From the NCBI GenBank assembly GCA_035578905.1, contig JAQJVL010000424.1, positions 372,001 to 436,000 on the forward strand: a DNA stretch of 64,000 nucleotides, read 5' to 3'. The position numbers and the translations under genes are program-made. Every line of letters starts with the position of its first letter. Positions within the stretch are counted from its first letter, which is position 1. The DNA comes from Stictocephala bisonia (Eukaryota > Arthropoda > Insecta > Hemiptera > Membracidae). Shown here one piece after another: positions 48,362 to 59,689 of this stretch. The notes below the pieces were generated by a model. That model saw nothing but the letters and a program-made list of their open reading frames with translations. It ran no database searches and had not been told where the DNA came from.

Positions 48362-50197
48362 ATGGTACGAAATCGTATCAGACGGACAGATCGGGGCCCA
48401 TCACAAGATACTATTGAAGCCTCTGCTAAGTTAGTAACGGAGCAGAATTTTTCTGTTAGGGCTGCTGCAAAGGCTCACAATATTTGCCATGTAACTCTAA
48501 AGAGATTCTTGGACAAAAAAAAAAGAACAATGTCAATGCTGTTATGGGGTACAAGCCTCATAACAAAGTGTTTAATGAAGAAATGGAGGCAGAATTGGCC
48601 TCCTATATAAAATCTTGTGCTGGCATCTTTTATGGCCTAACCCCAAAAGAAGTGAAGCAACTAGCATTTCAGTACGCTCAAAGGAACAGTTGCAAAACGC
48701 CCGAAAAATGGGTGGACACACAAATGGCAGGGCGTGACTGGTTCACATCTTTCCTTAAAAGAAATCCTACTTTGGCGATAAGGTCTCCCGAATCAACATC
48801 TTTGTCACGAGCTATGAATTTTAATCGGGAAAATGTAAATATGTTTTTTGACAATCTGTCCAAAGTAATGGTAGATTACAATATAATCTAGACGAAACAG
48901 GTATTAATACTGCTCCTAGCCCTGGCAAGATAGTGGCTAAAAGGGGAAGCAAACAGGTTGGCGGAATAAAATCTCATTAAAGGGGAACGCTAATCACTAT
49001 GTGCCTAGCTGTAAACGCCATAGGCAATAGTATTCCCCCTATGTTTATTTTTCCTAGGAAGAATTATCACTCCTATTTCATAAATAATGGTCCAGCTGGC
49101 TGCATTGGAGCAGCAAATGGCTCTGGATGGATGCAAGCAGAAGAATTCATACAATTTCTTGAACACTTTATTAAGTTTGCTAAACCAACACTGGAGAGGA
49201 AGGTTTTGTTAATAGCTGATAACCACGATTCTCACATTCAAATGCCTGTCATAGATTTTTGTAGAAACAATGGCATTGTTCTTCTCTCTTTTCCTCCACA
49301 TACCTCACGCAAGCTCCAGCCATTGGACAGGACTGTGTTCGGCCCATTTAAAAAATTTTTCAATGACGCAGCGGACGGTTGGAGGAAAAATAATCCTGGA
49401 GAACGCATTAACATCTATAATCTACCAGGGTTAGTAGCTAAAGCCTTGCCATTTGCAGTTACCCCAAACAATGTGAAAAGTGGGTTCAAATGCACCGGAA
49501 TTTACCCTTTTGACAGACTAGTGTTCTCAGATCAAGACTATCTCCCAGCAAGCGTCACTAACCAGCATCAGCCTCAGCCTGCAGTTGGAGAAGGGGCTGG
49601 AGAAGGTCTAGCACAACCCAATGAAGACATCCTGCAGCCTGCAACTTCTACCAACGCTACAGAATGTCTAACACAACCCAATGAAGACATCGAAATGCCA
49701 ATTGACGAGATACGCAAAAATTTCAATGGTGCAAAAACTATTAATCCTAGGTCGCCACAACCTTCAACATCTTCTGCTTCTGTAGTTTCTCCTGATAACA
49801 TCCGACCACTTCCACATGCCAAGCCTAAGATGACAAAAGCAAACAGGAGAACAAAAAAGAGCTCTATATGGACCAGCACTCCTGTTAAACAGCAGTTGGA
49901 ACATGAAAATAGAATGAAGAAAAAAATTAAAGGTACAAAAAAAGAAAAACTTTCTAAAGAGCTTTTTTACGAAAACGAACACGACAAAAAGAAAATAAAA
50001 AAAATCAACAAGAAAAAACTTCAGGATCTAGTAGTGACGACGATGACGACTGTTTTTGTCTTATTTGCCTTGAACTTTATTCAAAAAGCAAACCAAATGA
50101 AAAGTGGATACAGTGTACGAGTTGTAAGAAGTGGGCACATGAGAGTTGCACCAAAGGAGATTTGTTTTATACATGCCACAACTGTGAATCTGAGTAG
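48362..50197 (+). pseudogene. pogo/Tigger-type transposase with C-terminal PHD-like finger, broken by frameshifts and a stop
   Basis: DDD-family transposase, four frame changes. N-terminal part (48362-48524): psq-type helix-turn-helix with RAAAKAHNICHVTLKRFL. A run of ten A's (48515-48524) shifts the frame. The next part, to 48888, is CENP-B-like with a hallmark MAGRDWFTSFLKRNP. A second shift at about 48880 brings in NLDETG (first catalytic Asp, codon 48891-48893). TAA at 48978 is an in-frame stop. The open part 48981-50030 has LIADNHDSH (second Asp, 49218-49220) and LQPLDRTVFGPFK (third Asp, 49326-49328), a DD35D spacing. A basic, Lys-rich tail follows. A last shift near 49985-50050 enters the frame coding CLIC, WIQCTSCKKWAHESC and CHNC (50051-50185), a C4HC3 pattern like a PHD finger, ending at TAG 50195-50197. 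The family's expected length is about 550-600 residues and the pieces add up to that. Confidence 0.88.
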
Positions 50198-50334
50198 TGT
50201 TTAATTTTGTTCTTATTTAAAAAAAATATAAATTACACATATTTGTAAATATATTGGTAAAATAAATATATTTTCACTCCAAACTGCTTTTTTAACTTCT
50301 GCCACATGTACATAGTTGGCCTTCATATTTAAAG

Positions 50335-50400
50335 AGTTGTTACATTTTCCCCACATTTGCGTTACATTTGCCCCACTCTTGGGGTCAATTGTAACAATGT
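50335..50400. repeat. 3' subterminal repeats of the pogo-like element
   Basis: GTTACATTTTCCCCAC, GTTACATTTGCCCCAC and GGGGTCAATTGTAACA lie within 66 bp. All are variants of the TIR core TGTTACAATTGACCCC, in both orientations. Confidence 0.85.
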
Positions 50401-50556
50401 ACATATATTTTAATAAACTATATAAATCAGGTTTAGAGCTATAATTTTTCTACTTAAAAAAATGTATAGTGTTAATCGATATGTAATGTTCAGGCACACA
50501 ACATTTCAATAATTTCCGCCTAAAAATGGCGCCTATAAAATTTATTAAATGAAAAC

Positions 50557-50581
50557 TGTTACAATTGACCCCGCTCTCCCC
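50557..50581 (-). repeat. right terminal inverted repeat of the pogo-like element
   Basis: Reverse complement matches 47835-47859. The sequence TGTTACAATTGACCCCGCTC leads into CTCCCC at the end. Confidence 0.92.
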
Positions 50582-51002
50582 AAAGAGCACAGAGAAGATA
50601 TTTGGAATGAACACAAACATTTTTTTACAAGTTAGTCTAAAAATCCATTTTAGAGTCCCCTGACCCCAAAAAGAGTTAAAAAAAAAAAAAATATATACTT
50701 TTGTATGTCTGTCCGAATGTTTTCGTCTGTCTGTGTGTATGTGCAGTTAGCTGGAGACCAAACGCATGGATCAGTTTTTATGAAATTTGGTATGAAGGTG
50801 TATTTAACTTATATCTCCAGGCAGTGTTTTAACTTTTAAAAAAATTTAGTTTTTTAATTATTATGGGCAAAAAACATACAAAAATGGACCAGTTTAGATA
50901 TTAGAAAAAAACATATTTGGAAATCAAACTGGTAATTTTCAAAGTTTTTATTTTTTGTGTTTAATATGAAGGAAAGTTTGTGCCAATTCTTTGGAACCAT
51001 TT
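50582..51002 (+). repeat. family D, copy 3, main part
   Basis: Resumes with AGCACAGAGAAGATATTTGG where other copies have AGCATAGAGAAAGTATTGTG, and continues through AGTTAGCTGGAGACCAAACG to TTTGTGCCAATTCTTTGGAA. Confidence 0.85.
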
Positions 51003-53018
51003 ATTTTTACTAAAATCCTCACCAAAATTAATTATTATTCCCAAATATTATTTTAATTGCTCGACCAAGGCGTGGTGTATAGTAATAATTTACACATAAC
51101 ACATTCATTAACCATTACAAAGTGGTTTTCATGTAAATCAGTCTCACAAGAAAGAACTCCATTTCAATTTTGTTCTAGTTTCCCACTCCTTGTAGTTTTA
51201 TTTATTACCAAATTACTGCAGTTTTTCGGCCATTAATTCCCTTCTAGGATTATAATTTCCTGTAGTCATACTACTCCATCCTGGCGTTGGAAAACTCAGA
51301 TATGCCTTCCTGCAGAACTTAAATTAAGAAAGAGATTAAATAAAAAGCGGGCTGGTAGGGGGGACGGGGGTATCCGTAGATGATGTACATTTAGCCAAGA
51401 CTTGACGAAACAATGCAATTTAACTTTTAATGTACTTTTACCTTTTTCCAAACGGCTTCCCTTCGTGCCGCCCACAAGTCGCGGAAAACCAACTTGGAGC
51501 TCTCTGCTGAATGTATTACGTGAACAGGAAGCGATCAAAAGTTTGTTCAGCGTTTTTTAAGGAAGACAACATTTAAAATTATGCAGCGTAGTTAAAAAAA
51601 AGACAATCGTTCGTGTAAAGAACACAACTTAAATCTTCTTGTTAAGCTAGATTACTGGAAGGATATCAGTCACTGGAGGGAGAATACATTGAAAAAAACT
51701 TTATTTTATAAAAAAAAGCAATCAGATTTTGTAAATAAATTAAAACATATTGTTTAGGTTTAATAGTTTCGTACGTAACGCTGTGGAACCCCCCCCCCTC
51801 ATCACCCTAAGGTGCTACGTAATTTAGGGATGGCTCCTAAGTCATAACACAATTATTTTTAATCATCCTTAAATATTGTTTCCAAGTAGCATAATTACAG
51901 AAGCAGGAGTGACAGTTATGAAAATATGTCTTTACATAATCAGGTGCTTATAGGACCTAACTAGTCGAATTAAAAAAAAAAAAAAATAATAAAATAAAAA
52001 TCAAAATCAAAACGTAATCAAAAATAGCTTAGTTTTAGAATGAGAATATATTAAAATATATGATAGCTGAATGGTGTTTGATCAAAATTATTTTTTAAAT
52101 TCTGTTGATTGCAAGTGTTTCTTCTTATGATAGTGTTTAAGGAGAAACTAAACAAAAATCTGCATTGACTTTAAATTAAAAATTTAATTCCTAGAGTTTG
52201 CTTTAAATAGTGGAGTTATGTATTTTTGTAAACTTTTTGGGGTGGGGCAGGCAGTGAGGGGAGGTAGATAGAGGGAAGGGGAACACGTTGTATGTGTGTT
52301 AGTGAGGCATGCTCTGTTTGTTACTACTAGCGACAGTTGCGGGAAATCTAGAACTAAATTCCTCGGAACTTTCAAGTTACGAGTTCCCTGAGTGTTAAAT
52401 TAGAAGGCCTAGTAAGGTGGCTCACGTTTGACTTACCGAGTGTGACTAATGTCTCGTTACTTAGTTAAAACAAATTTATTGAGCACTTACATATTACTTA
52501 GCACGTAATAACAAAAAATCTGTAACGGAGGTATTAAAGCCTGATTGAGTTGAAATGTATGTTCCGATTCCATAATCCTCTAAATACAACATCCATTTGA
52601 AGCGTTGAATAAAAACTGGCGTTTCGTACATCTCATTTTTGCATTTTCAAGCAGCCTTGAAATTAATTATTCCAGTTGATCGCAACAGCGTTTGCCACTT
52701 TCAATTATCCGCTAAACACATTTTTGCTTCCGAAATTAACATCAATTTAATCAGTGACTAAATGATGGAGAATTTATTTTACATAATGGAGAACTCGGAT
52801 TGATCCATAATCACTCATATATTTGGTTGAACAATTTTTGTATAATGTATTCATTTGTATGTATGAAATTAAAATTCTTTATATTTTAACTTTGGCACAG
52901 AGAAAAAAAACACTATATAATAAATATAAAAAAATTTAACGGGAACTGACAATGTTGGTTTTTTTACCTGATTATATAATATAATATATATATATATATA
53001 TTAATAATTATCAAAATG
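51003..53018 (+). other. hth intron; islands at 51.29-51.54 and 52.20-52.35 kb
   Basis: 51290-51540 is GC-richer (GGGGGGACGGGGGTATCCGT). 52200-52350 is G-rich (GGGGTGGGGCAGGCAGTGAG). The remainder is AT-rich, including a C10 run at about 51790, an A15 run at about 51972 and a TA-rich microsatellite at 52975-53001. Confidence 0.35.
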
Positions 53019-53085
53019 AGGGTGAATATGGGTTATTAATGAGTATAGTCATTGTTACTAAGGCCAGCTGATCCATAGAAAGGGA
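53019..53085 (-). repeat. family B fragment (copy 9)
   Basis: AGGGTGAATATGGGTTATTA through GTAGTCATTGTTACTAA-like sequence to CCATAGAAAGGG, a short reverse fragment of family B. Confidence 0.6.
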
Positions 53086-53884
53086 TACACTCTAATACTG
53101 CAAGGAAAATAAAATAAGACAAAAATAATATTAATTTTCTTAGTATCATAATTAATTTAACATTTCATTTTTTTGATTATTTTTGTAATAATTAACGAGA
53201 GGAATTTTTTTCACAAGACTTGCAACATTTTGTGAAAGAATGTTGCCCACACAACCACTTTTAATTGTCTCCTATATCCGTTTAAAATAACATACGCAAT
53301 TCCTACATGGGGCAAGGCTGTCATTGATTAAAAACAAAGTTGTATTCTTAAAAAAAGTCTGAAGAATCATATTTCGTTAACACAACAGACAATCGTGCAA
53401 AAACATTATGAAAGAAAAAATCATTTGCCACCATGTATATTTATGTAAGGTTAATATTTGTCAAACAACAATTTTCGCATATTTAAAAAAGAGAAAAAAT
53501 CAAATAACTATACTAAGGTGAAACGTAAATATCACAACACATATTTTTTAAATACGTCCAATTCTCTAAAATGCCATTGTTACGAATCATAATTAGTATA
53601 AAAAAGATATGTAAAAAAATAAATAAATTTATTTCGTAGGCACAACAATTACTGCTAAATAGAAGATTACTGTAATAGTAACAATTAAAGATATATTCAG
53701 TTATGGAAAAACATGTAGGCCTATCATATACACTAAACGTATTTTAACTATGTTCAACTATGGCCTTATAATAAAATGGCTTTCTTATTTAAGGTAGACA
53801 CTATTTAGTAGTAAAATATGCAATTTGCTGATGCATACATTGTTGATTGATTGCATTGTTGATCGATTGAGTCATAGCCAACAT
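53086..53884 (+). other. AT-rich intron, nothing recognised
   Basis: Strongly AT-rich, one TAGGCCTA at 53715. The repeated TTGATTGATTG / TTGATCGATTG near 53840 is of unknown meaning. Confidence 0.45.
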
Positions 53885-54303
53885 AGTCGGCACTAGTGCT
53901 GTGCTGTAACCCAGCTACTTGAAGACAAAGTGTTGTGGAGATAGTGGGTGCTCGGTCCTCTTGATAACGACACGGCGTCCGCTCAATGGTTGCCATCGAC
54001 GAGGACACTACTAGAGAACTCTCGGGTGTCCATGTTGGATGGTAGTCAAGGTTCAGATGTTGTGTAGGGAAGAGAACTGAGTGGCAGGCTCGTAATTAGT
54101 TGAAAATCATACCAATACTACGTGGTTCGGATTCCACGTAAATCTGTAGCCCCTTCAGACGCCCTGGCTATCGGACCATTATTAAATGTTTCTTACTAAT
54201 GAACATCCGACCATAGTTAGTAACATTGACTACACTCGTTCATCTACTCTTATCACAGTCATTCACTCCTAATATTCGTCCATATATCTACATTTGGCGT
54301 CTT
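53885..54303 (+). repeat. family B, copy 10 (full length)
   Basis: Starts GTCGGCACTAGTGCTGTGCT-GTAACCCAGCTACTTG and ends TACATTTGGCGTCTT. Only copies 10, 13 and 14 keep the outer 5' arm with GCTGTAA(C/T)CCAGCTA. Confidence 0.9.
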
Positions 54304-54343
54304 AATTAGGAATGTTAAAACAATAATAATTATTAATGATTAA

Positions 54344-54552
54344 GTCACCGATCGGAAAGTTATTGGCAAATACGAGGGGCGTAGATGAAAGATTGTAGTC
54401 GTTGTTACTAACTAAGGACGACTATTCCTGAGAAAGTGCTTATTTATTAATAGCCCAATAGCTAGGGCAACTAAGGGACCTACAGCTTTACGTGGAATCC
54501 GAACCAAGTAACCAACTAACTGAAGCCTAACACTCAGTTCTCTCCCTACACA
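54344..54552 (-). repeat. family B, copy 11 (reverse, partial)
   Basis: Begins GTCACCGATCGGAAAGTTAT-TGGCAAATACG and ends near CTCTCCCTACACAAGG. It faces copy 10 tail to tail with about 40 bp between. Confidence 0.85.
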
Positions 54553-55000
54553 AGGGGTTGTCCAGTTGTAGAATCAGCTATGTATTTCAGGTTATAACTA
54601 TTATTTGGTTCTTTAAGGGTGGCCCAACTTCGTACAGTTACATGTAAGTAAGGCTTCACTGTTGTAAACCCCCAGATGCCGCGATGGAACAATAGCTGGG
54701 AGCCGAGAGACACATTTACAATGTAACATTAGCTGCGCGACTCGGCCCCTTGTTTTCTTCCATTTCCCCAGCTTAACTCTATTCTGCTCCGCCAGGCGCG
54801 CGCCCATCAATCAGCCGTGTCCTGCCTGCGACAAACATCCTCCCTCCTCCTGCAGGATGAAATACTCCCTCTAGAAGCGTTACCAGCATTCGCAAAACAT
54901 TTGCACGTTCACATAGACTGTATTTAAGTTGGTTTGTGTAATAAAAATATTGGCTGCGTTTAATTTTGGATGAACTACATAATTTCTGTTCAGATTTGAG
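54553..55000 (+). other. hth intron; island at 54.62-54.88 kb
   Basis: GC-richer repeat-free block (GCCGAGAGACACATTTACAA, CTCCGCCAGGCGCGCGCCCA). No gene recognised. Confidence 0.3.
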
Positions 55001-55308
55001 TTGCCGTCATAGCGTGTCCGTAGTTTAAAGCAAATATTTTATTTGCAAGTATGAATGATTAATTTATGATGACTTTAATTTATGATGAGTATAAACGACT
55101 TGTGTAGTTTTTTTATAACTGAGTTCGACTTAGGCCAGAAAGGACCGCGTACAGCTTTACGCGGAATCCGAAAAACGTTTTGGTCTGATTATCAGCTAAT
55201 TGGCAAGCCTGATTCTCAGTTTTCTTCCCTACACAACATTCGGACACTGACTATTACACAATAGGGACACCCCAAATATCTCTGGTTGTGTCTACGGTGA
55301 TGGCAACC
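55001..55308 (-). repeat. family B, copy 12 (reverse)
   Basis: From TTGCCGTCATAGCGTGTCCG to GGTGATGGCAACC, containing TTTACGCGGAATCCGAAAAA and a deletion around the AATAGCCC block. Confidence 0.85.
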
Positions 55309-55539
55309 TATATTCATATTTAGGCAGATGAATTTAATGGGGTGATCACAATATATAGGACTATCTTTTACAAACAAAATAAATCTTATGTTGAATGATG
55401 TTAACTGTGGTAAAGTTGTCAACTTACAAAATTTTTTGTAATGTGTGAATGCGTATAAAATAAAAATTTCGTGTTCCTTTGAAACGTAATAGTTCTTATA
55501 TTATTTTTCTTGTCACCAGTTCCACCCCTTGTTTCTAAC

Positions 55540-55960
55540 AAGATTTAACATCCGGTCTGATTCCCCTCGAGGACTCATTAAGTCTGCCTTTACAAACGCG
55601 TTGCAAATGTCGCCGGTAAATTAAACTGCAGGCTGATAACGAGCGAAGCATCGCCAAGAGAGCGAGAGAAAGAAGCACTTTTATCTGGGTCGTTTTCAAT
55701 ATAAGACGCAATTAAAAATAAGATTTAGTCGGGCCGAGGGTAGGTGGGCTCAGAGCTCATTAAGGGGGAGGCTTGCTGTAAATTGATAAGGGCTTCAAGA
55801 GTACCCGCCATTATCTTAACCCTAACTACAAGACAGGCCGAGTTTAATTATCTTTTTCTCCAGTAACAAATATTTTCCCTCCGTTTTACACGAGAGAGCG
55901 CTCCGTTTTTCCAGATAACGGAAAAAACTGTGGCCCACTTTAGTTACGTTCTGTCTTGGA
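55540..55960 (+). promoter_or_regulatory. candidate conserved noncoding element
   Basis: Repeat-free, mixed-composition block with homeodomain-type cores (GTAAATTAAACTGC, CGCAATTAAAAATAAG, GAGTTTAATTATCT), two GATAA (CTGATAACG, TTGATAAGG) and GC-rich spacers. No open frame. Looks like a developmental enhancer by composition only. 55310-55540 and 55960-56366 are ordinary intron. Confidence 0.35.
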
Positions 55961-56366
55961 GATTGCGAAACTTTGCTGATTAACAGATGCTGCCTGTAAT
56001 TGCCTTGACTGATTCATTGCTCTCTCTTGCTACAAGTTGCGGCTTGTTATCCAAACTTTCCGGATCATCTACAGTTGCTATGATTGAAAGGACCTGATTA
56101 ACAAGATTTAGTAGACCCAATATTTTTCAAAGAGGGAATAAAAAGGACAACATTGGTAAAATTGTAAACGGACCGTAACAAGCAACCTAAAAACATACTC
56201 AACTATTTCTTAATAAATAGAACGCTGCTAATGTTCAAAATAAGGAACATCGTTATTCATACGGACTACAAGTTCTATGTATATAATAAATAACATTTTA
56301 CTGTTTTTGTACAGTAAACTTTTATGTGGAATGAATGGGCAACAAGACTTGTGTGTTTCTTTGCAG

Positions 56367-56506
56367 GAACGTCATGACTACGTGCCCATCTCCCGAACGT
56401 CATGACTACGTGCCCATCTCCCGAACGTCATGACTACGTGCCCATCTCCCGAACGTCATGACTACGTGCCCATCTTCCGAACGTCATGACTACGTGCCCA
56501 TCTCCC
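56367..56506. repeat. 28-bp minisatellite, five copies
   Basis: Five consecutive units GAACGTCATGACTACGTGCC-CATCTCCC starting at 56367, 56395, 56423, 56451 and 56479, with a single mismatch (CTTCCC for CTCCC type in unit 4). Each unit contains CATGACTACGTG. Confidence 0.97.
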
Positions 56507-56519
56507 GAACCAAAGTAAA

Positions 56520-57035
56520 AAACTACTCTTGACGGGTTCTCCCTTCTATCCAAAGCCCACTTGACTTATGATGTCAATCCTCCCAACCAAAGGAAAATCT
56601 TATCTTGACGGATTCTCCCTCCCAACCAAAGTAAAAACGACTCTTGACGGATTCTCCCTCCCAGCCTAAGTAAAAACGACTCTTGACGGATTCTCCCTCC
56701 TAACCTAAGTAAAAACGATTCTTGACGGATTCTCCCTCCCAACCTAAGTAAAAACGACTCTTGACGGATTCTCCCTCCCAACCTAAGTAAAAACGACTCT
56801 TGATGGATTCTTCCTCCTAATCAAAGTAAGCACGAATTTTGACGGATTCTCCCTCCCAATTAAAGTAAAAAAAACTACTCCTGACGAATTTTCCCTCCCA
56901 ATCAAAGTAACAATGACTCTTGAGGATTCTCCCTCCCAATCAAAGTAAAAACGAATTTTGATGGATTCTACATGTCTTTTGACTTGCCAATCCTCCCAAC
57001 CAAAGTGGGTAAGTCTCCTGACGAGTTTCTTCACT
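56520..57035. repeat. ~39-bp minisatellite, about ten to twelve copies
   Basis: Units of GACGGATTCTCCCTCCCAAC-CTAAGTAAAAACGACTCTT, near-perfect in 56630-56800 and degenerate toward both ends. The unit length is a multiple of three, so a minus-strand frame stays open as 13-residue repeats (GGRIRQESFLLRL). I treat this as a consequence of the repeat, not a gene. Confidence 0.93.
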
Positions 57036-57768
57036 ACTCGTCAGATCTCTCGTGGACAAGCGGACGATATTCACCCTCTACTTAATTCCCAAAAATAACG
57101 TCCCACCCAACCTATTTATGCTTTATGATGCTCCCCCCTCCTCCCGTTTATATGGCTAGTCCTTATGGCCTGATAAACTCACTCACTCTCGACCCTTACT
57201 CGTGAACAGACAAGTTATTTCTATTCAATAAAAAGCTAAATAATTCCCTTATAATGGTTAAGTACTCTAAAATAATTCAACAAAATTTTTAATGACGAAA
57301 ATTTAATAAATTTATGTAGATCTAAATTTTGTAAAGTATTATTTTATACGGATGCTTGTAAAAAAGCAATACTTGACTCAATCAAACCCTTTTTTCCCTA
57401 AGTCACCGCACATGTAGAACTCGGCGATATCGGAGGTCCGAGACGTGGTAAGGCGTTTTTTTCTTATCCCGGTGAGGAGGAGAGTTATTGTGATCCCCAT
57501 TATCAATAAGTGCGGACTGGCCACTGATAACGGAGCAAGACATCAGCAGCCGGATTACTTAATGGACCGGATTAAAGATGGCGGAACTGGACCGGAGATA
57601 GATGGGCCGGAACGTAATGGGTCAGCGCGGTGACTCATGACGTAGGGAGGCTCCCCACCCCGAGGAACTGCAATCAAGGTTAAGTCTACTAAAGCAACAT
57701 TGGAAATATTTTGTAATATACCTGCAAAAATAATATAAAATTTATTATATTAAAAAAACATTTACTTT
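57036..57768 (+). other. hth intron; island at 57.42-57.67 kb
   Basis: 57420-57665 is GC-rich with recurrent GGACCGG/GGGCCGG and ends in GTGACTCATGACGTAGGGAG (AP-1/CRE-like). A 62-residue ORF here has no homology I recognise. The rest is AT-rich. Confidence 0.3.
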
Positions 57769-58296
57769 AGTTTTTTTACTTTCTCCCATTTGCGTTAGCA
57801 TAGAGAAAGTATTGTGATTGTCAAAAAACAATTTTTTTACAAGTTGGTCCAAATATCCATTTTAAGGTCCCCTGAACAAAACAACGTTTTTTTTCGAAAA
57901 AAAACCTTATGTCCGTATGTGTGTCTATCTGTGTGTATGTGCACTACTACACTGGAGACCAAACGGATGGATCATTTTTTTTATGAATTTTGGTATGTAG
58001 GATTTTTAGCCAATATCTTCAGAATGTATTATTTTTCACTTTTTTAATTTTTTTAAAATTATTTTTATAGGCAAAAAACATACAAAAATGGGAATTTTCT
58101 CAAAACTGTTCCAACGAATCTGATCAACTTTTCAAGAAAAATGTGAATTAATCTTTACAATATTTTAGTAAAAACTGCATGTCTTTAACTTGACTAGTTT
58201 TTGAGTTATTGGAAAAAAACCATATTTAGGAATCAAACTAGTAATTAAGTTTTGATTTTTTCGTGTTTAATATGGGGGAACGTTTGTGCCAATTCC
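57769..58296 (+). repeat. family D, copy 4
   Basis: From TTTTTTTACTTTCTCCCATT to GGGGGAACGTTTGTGCCAAT. Keeps GCGTTAGCATAGAGAAAGTA near the 5' end. Near full length. Confidence 0.88.
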
Positions 58297-59170
58297 ATCA
58301 TACGTAGTGTTTCACAGTGTATATCTTTCACATTTCTTACGTAAATATGTTATAGCTTTAAATACATAAGAGTAACATTTAAGAGGATCACATGGATTCC
58401 TTAAATTCCTAAATAAATAATAAATCAACAAAATTCCTACTAAAAAAATGTTGTTTCAAATGTAATTTTATAGGTATTGTAATTGAGAATGATAGTAATT
58501 GTAAGTGATAGAAAATCGTTGAAATCGTCTAAAAAACTCCTAGTGGACTAATAATGGATGTTCATTTTCTTTGTTTGAAAACTTATAATATTTGTCTTTT
58601 GAAGTCTGGAGTTTTGCTTACAGTAATAGCGCCAGCATGTCACCCAGGGATGTGACGGGGCTAGTTAGTCAATCGAGGTACAGCCGTGTATTGCGGGTTG
58701 CAGTCTTGCGCCGTTACACTTTTATAAATTATAGCCCTCTCACAATTACTATGTCCAGAGTCAGTCACATAACTCTTAGAGAAGACTTTTTGGAAAGAAA
58801 TAACTAAAGTGTATTGTAACAATATTTTCTTGGTTATGACAGACCTAATGAATTATTGTGTTTTATAATATTAGTTTATAATAACTGTATTCAACTTTAA
58901 GTTTACTAGTAGAAAAAAAAAGAAAAAAAAATTGAGTATGTGTAGTCGTTTGTTTAGCCTTTAATTTTTTAGACGTAGGCCTAAATATTATAAATTTATT
59001 TTATTGAAACACTTAAGAATTGTTACTGAGTCCAGCTGAGATAGTTATCTAACAACTAACAATTTGACCTTATAACCGAATAATTCAGAAACAATATATT
59101 AGAACAATTGAGTACATGGATATTATTAAAGATTAATTGTACAGTGACTACAAACCCTTGCTTTTAATGT
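58297..59170 (+). other. AT-rich intron, nothing recognised
   Basis: 58610-58760 is slightly GC-richer with a 71-residue ORF of no known family. The rest is AT-rich. Confidence 0.4.
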
Positions 59171-59554
59171 GCAGTGCTGTAATCCAGCTATTTTGGGACA
59201 GCGTGTTTTGGAGATATAGGCGATAGGTTCTCTGTTCGGCCCACTTAATAACGATATAGCGTCCGCTCAATGGTTGTTATCGACGTGGACTCTTCCAGAG
59301 AACTGGGTTGTCCGAGATGGGAGGTAGTAGGGCCCGGATGTTTGTAGGGAAGATAATTGACTAACGGACTCGTTAGTTAGCTGCAAGTCAGATTAGTATT
59401 GCGTGGTTCGGATTCCATGTGAAGCTATAAGTTCCTTAGATCGTCTGGCTATTGGGCTATTAATAAATGGCCCTTTATGAGCTTACAACTAACATATTAA
59501 CCAAACTACTCAGGTCATCCACATTCTTCTTACACAATTTTTAAGGTGAATATG
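59171..59554 (+). repeat. family B, copy 13 (near full length)
   Basis: From GCAGTGCTGTAATCCAGCTA through GCGTCCGCTCAATGGTTGTT to AGGTGAATATG. Confidence 0.88.
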
Positions 59555-59689
59555 TTTTATTCACCAATATATTTTAAACAACTGTTCTACCAACAACTAC
59601 AAATACAGTTTGCTTGGTAAGTTGTGCATGAAACCCCTCTTATGATAAATGTAGAGTCGAATCACTTGTCGAATACTCAGTGACTCGAC

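Larger units (their letters stand above)
47835..50581 (+). mobile_element. pogo/Tigger-like DNA transposon (Tc1/mariner superfamily), 2,747 bp, decayed
   Basis: The left end GGGGAGCGCGGGGTCAATTG-TAACA and the reverse complement of the right end GGGGAGAGCGGGGTCAATTG-TAACA give a 25-bp terminal inverted repeat with one mismatch. TA precedes the left end (47833-47834). The right flank begins AA, so the expected TA duplication is mutated. Inside are a 5' untranslated intron, a CENP-B/psq-type DNA-binding region, a DDD catalytic core and a PHD-like finger, all on plus. The element lies inside a family D repeat and so is younger than it. Several frame breaks show this copy cannot make its own full transposase. 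Confidence 0.92.

Noticed and set aside
56367..56506. CRISPR-like array of 28-bp repeats
   Set aside because: Units are directly abutting with no spacers, and the genome is animal.
56566..57034. Minus-strand ORFs with 13-residue repeats (GGRIRQESFLLRL)
   Set aside because: The DNA is a 39-bp tandem array. A unit divisible by three keeps a frame open by itself, and there is no non-repeat coding sequence around it.
57814..58047. 77-residue ORF
   Set aside because: Also inside family D, in a different frame from the ORF in the 6.8 kb copy.
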